DNA of 64,000 bases. Source: Serratia liquefaciens ATCC 27592 (GTDB lineage Bacteria > Pseudomonadota > Gammaproteobacteria > Enterobacterales > Enterobacteriaceae). Under the pieces are notes generated by a model. The model ran no database searches. It was not told the DNA's origin and worked only from the letters and a program-made list of their open reading frames with translations. The stretch's first letter is position 1. Every line of letters begins with the position of its first letter. The stretch lies in the NCBI RefSeq assembly GCF_000422085.1, contig NC_021741.1, forward strand, positions 1,612,001 to 1,676,000, given 5' to 3'. Below are positions 62,563 to 64,000 of the stretch, one piece after another. A program made the position numbers and the translations under genes.

Positions 62563-63579
62563 TCAAGCGTGCTGCTTGAGGAACTGTTGCCACAAATCGA
62601 CCACGTGCTGTAAATCCTGACGGCTGACGTCGAGGTGGGTCAAAATGCGCGTCAGCGGCCCGCTGCTGATCAGTACGCCGCGCTCGCGCATCCAGGGGCC
62701 CAGTTTTGCCGCTAATTCAGGGGACTGACGCAGGTACAGCACGTTGGTTTGCGCGCCCGGCTCGGCGATCTCCACGCCAATGTTTTGCAACTGCTGTTCC
62801 AGCCACTTGGCGTTATCGTGATCTTCCCGCAACCGTTCGACATTATGCTCCAGCGCATAGAGTCCCGCGGCGGCCAGAATACCGGCCTGACGCAGGCCGC
62901 CGCCGGTCATTTTGCGCCAGCGTATCGCCTGCTGAATAAAGGCCTCGCTGCCGCACAGCAACGAGCCTACCGGCGCGCCCAGCCCTTTCGACAGGCAAAT
63001 GGTGAAGGTGTCGCAATACTGCACGATCTCTTTCAGCGGCACATTCAGCGCGACTGCGGCGTTGAAGATGCGTGCCCCGTCGATATGCAGTGCCAGCTTG
63101 TGTTCACGGCTGAATTGCCAGGCCTGTTGCAGGTACGCCAGCGGTAACACGCGGCCGCTGATGGTGTTTTCCAGGCTCAGCAGACGGGTTCTGGCAAAGT
63201 GAATATCATCGGGTTTAATTGCCGCCGCAACCTTGTCCAGCGGCAGGGTACCGTCCGGGTTGGCTTCAATCGGTTGCGGTTGGATGCTACCCAGTACCGC
63301 GGCACCGCCGGCTTCGTATTTATAGTTATGCGCCTGCTGGCCGACGATGTATTCGTCACCGCGCTGGCAATGGCTCAGCAGCGCTACCAGGTTTGCCTGG
63401 GTGCCGCTTGGCAAGAACAGCGCCGCCTCTTTACCGGACAGGCGAACCGCTTCCGCTTCCAGTGCGTTGACCGTGGGGTCATCGCCATAAACGTCGTCAC
63501 CGACTTCGGCCTGGGCCATGGCTTCACGCATAGCGGCGCTGGGGCGGGTTACTGTGTCGCTGCGTAGATCAATAAGCAT
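62563..63579 (-). CDS. ltaE: Low-specificity L-threonine aldolase
   Basis: 338 residues, PLP-dependent fold type I. It cleaves L-threonine and L-allo-threonine to glycine and acetaldehyde. The Schiff-base lysine is in CLSKGLGAPVGS; HIDGARIFNAAVAL and the N-terminal LRSDTVTRPS segment are characteristic. Adjacent to poxB as in E. coli. Confidence 0.95.
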   Translation of the reverse strand: MLIDLRSDTVTRPSAAMREAMAQAEVGDDVYGDDPTVNALEAEAVRLSGKEAALFLPSGTQANLVALLSHCQRGDEYIVGQQAHNYKYEAGGAAVLGSIQPQPIEANPDGTLPLDKVAAAIKPDDIHFARTRLLSLENTISGRVLPLAYLQQAWQFSREHKLALHIDGARIFNAAVALNVPLKEIVQYCDTFTICLSKGLGAPVGSLLCGSEAFIQQAIRWRKMTGGGLRQAGILAAAGLYALEHNVERLREDHDNAKWLEQQLQNIGVEIAEPGAQTNVLYLRQSPELAAKLGPWMRERGVLISSGPLTRILTHLDVSRQDLQHVVDLWQQFLKQHA

Positions 63580-63589
63580 AAAAATTCCT

Positions 63590-63650
63590 TATCCCCTTGA
63601 TCTTTCAAGCCGCAGCGTTGTTGGCTGCAACTTAAAATCTATTGGGGATA
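63590..63650. repeat. Short ERIC-like palindromic repeat
   Basis: About 61 bases with ends TATCCCC and GGGGATA and inner arms CAAGCCGCAGC / GCTGCAACTT around GTTGTTG. The ends and the CAAGCCGCAGC segment resemble those of the longer repeats in this window. It is probably an internally deleted ERIC form; short forms are known in Yersinia. Confidence 0.65.
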
Positions 63651-63705
63651 GCTAATGTGAAAGAGAATGCGGTTTTCATCATAGCCAGATTTTCTGATGA
63701 CAAAA

Positions 63706-63742
63706 GAGAAAAAATACCGGGAACAGTGATCGTTGTTCCCGG
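63706..63742 (-). terminator. poxB terminator
   Basis: Minus-strand stem CCGGGAACA / TGTTCCCGG with an eight-base loop, then TATTTTTTCTC, beginning nine bases after the poxB stop. Confidence 0.88.
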
Positions 63743-63751
63743 GGTGGGTCA

Positions 63752-64000
63752 TTAACGCAACCAGTTGGTTTTTGCCAGTTCGACCACTTCGTCGCCGCGG
63801 CCGTTGATGATCGCCCGCAGCATATACAGGCTAAAGCCTTTGGCCTGCTCGAATTTGATCTGCGGCGGCATCGCCAGTTCCTGCTTGGCGGTGACGACAT
63901 CGAGCAATGCCGGGCCGGGGTGCGCCAGCATTTCCTGCAGTGCGCCGTCCAGATCCGACGCTTTCTCCACGCGAATGCCCTTGATGCCGGCGGCATTGGC
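63752..64000 (-). CDS. poxB: Pyruvate dehydrogenase (quinone), C-terminal end only
   Basis: The last 82 codons of a gene that continues beyond the window. The visible segment of the TPP-binding C-terminal domain ends in [20 protein letters not shown] and the membrane-binding tail [16 protein letters not shown], nearly identical to the E. coli PoxB terminus as remembered. PoxB oxidises pyruvate to acetate and CO2, passing electrons to ubiquinone. Confidence 0.93.
   Translation of the reverse strand, partial: ANAAGIKGIRVEKASDLDGALQEMLAHPGPALLDVVTAKQELAMPPQIKFEQAKGFSLYMLRAIINGRGDEVVELAKTNWLR

Overview
The window is enterobacterial chromosome and looks most like Serratia. Gene order over long stretches is that of Escherichia coli: gnd-hisIFAHBCDG-hisL-yeeZ; yliI-gstB; dacC/deoR/ybjG; rybB-ybjL-ybjM-grxA-ybjC-rimK-ybjN-potFGHI-ybjO-rlmC-artJ-artMQIP-ybjP-ybjQ-amiD-ybjS-ybjT-ltaE-poxB. 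Several genes interrupt that order: a guanidino-acid hydrolase locus, a reverse transsulfuration operon, sdaCB between dacC and deoR, deoC beside deoR, ecotin, and a DUF3300 lipoprotein. The species call is inference from content and synteny; there is no rRNA in the window. No tRNA, rRNA, prophage, insertion sequence or CRISPR array was seen.

Region 1 (1-5.9 kb, AT-rich by eye) is the 3' end of an O-antigen or other surface polysaccharide cluster. It holds a 5'-truncated two-domain glycosyltransferase, gmd and rmd (GDP-mannose to GDP-D-rhamnose), and two GT4 glycosyltransferases. The set predicts a D-rhamnose-containing glycan. Composition changes sharply at gnd (6.0 kb), which shares a bidirectional terminator with the convergent his operon.

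Region 2 (7.5-15 kb) is the complete histidine operon on the minus strand. It has its promoter, a hisL leader peptide with six consecutive His codons, an attenuator, and an ERIC element lying inside the leader transcript between the attenuator and hisG.

Region 3 (15-38.9 kb) is mixed metabolism: yeeZ; a LysR regulator divergent from an agmatinase/guanidinobutyrase-family hydrolase and a sodium:solute symporter; a CorA-type channel; a GNAT; a PQQ sugar dehydrogenase and GST; a HAD phosphatase; a 2OG-Fe(II) dioxygenase preceded by an overlapping 38-codon ORF; cystathionine beta-synthase and gamma-lyase; dacC; sdaCB; deoC-deoR with two DeoR operators flanking a divergent epimerase-like gene; two PAP2 phosphatases; an exported nucleosidase-like protein; and ecotin.

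Region 4 (38.9-64 kb) is E. coli minute-19 synteny. It starts with a PLP dehydratase and the sigma-E-dependent sRNA RybB. It then carries putrescine uptake (potFGHI), arginine uptake (artPIQM plus artJ with tandem ARG boxes), 23S rRNA methylation (rlmC), peptidoglycan recycling (amiD), SDR proteins, threonine aldolase and the C-terminus of poxB. ERIC or ERIC-like repeats occur at four places. I saw no clearly new multi-gene system. The best leads are the DeoR-controlled DUF4432-like gene, the exported nucleosidase with an altered catalytic site, the small ORF overlapping the dioxygenase, and several unassigned palindromic operators.
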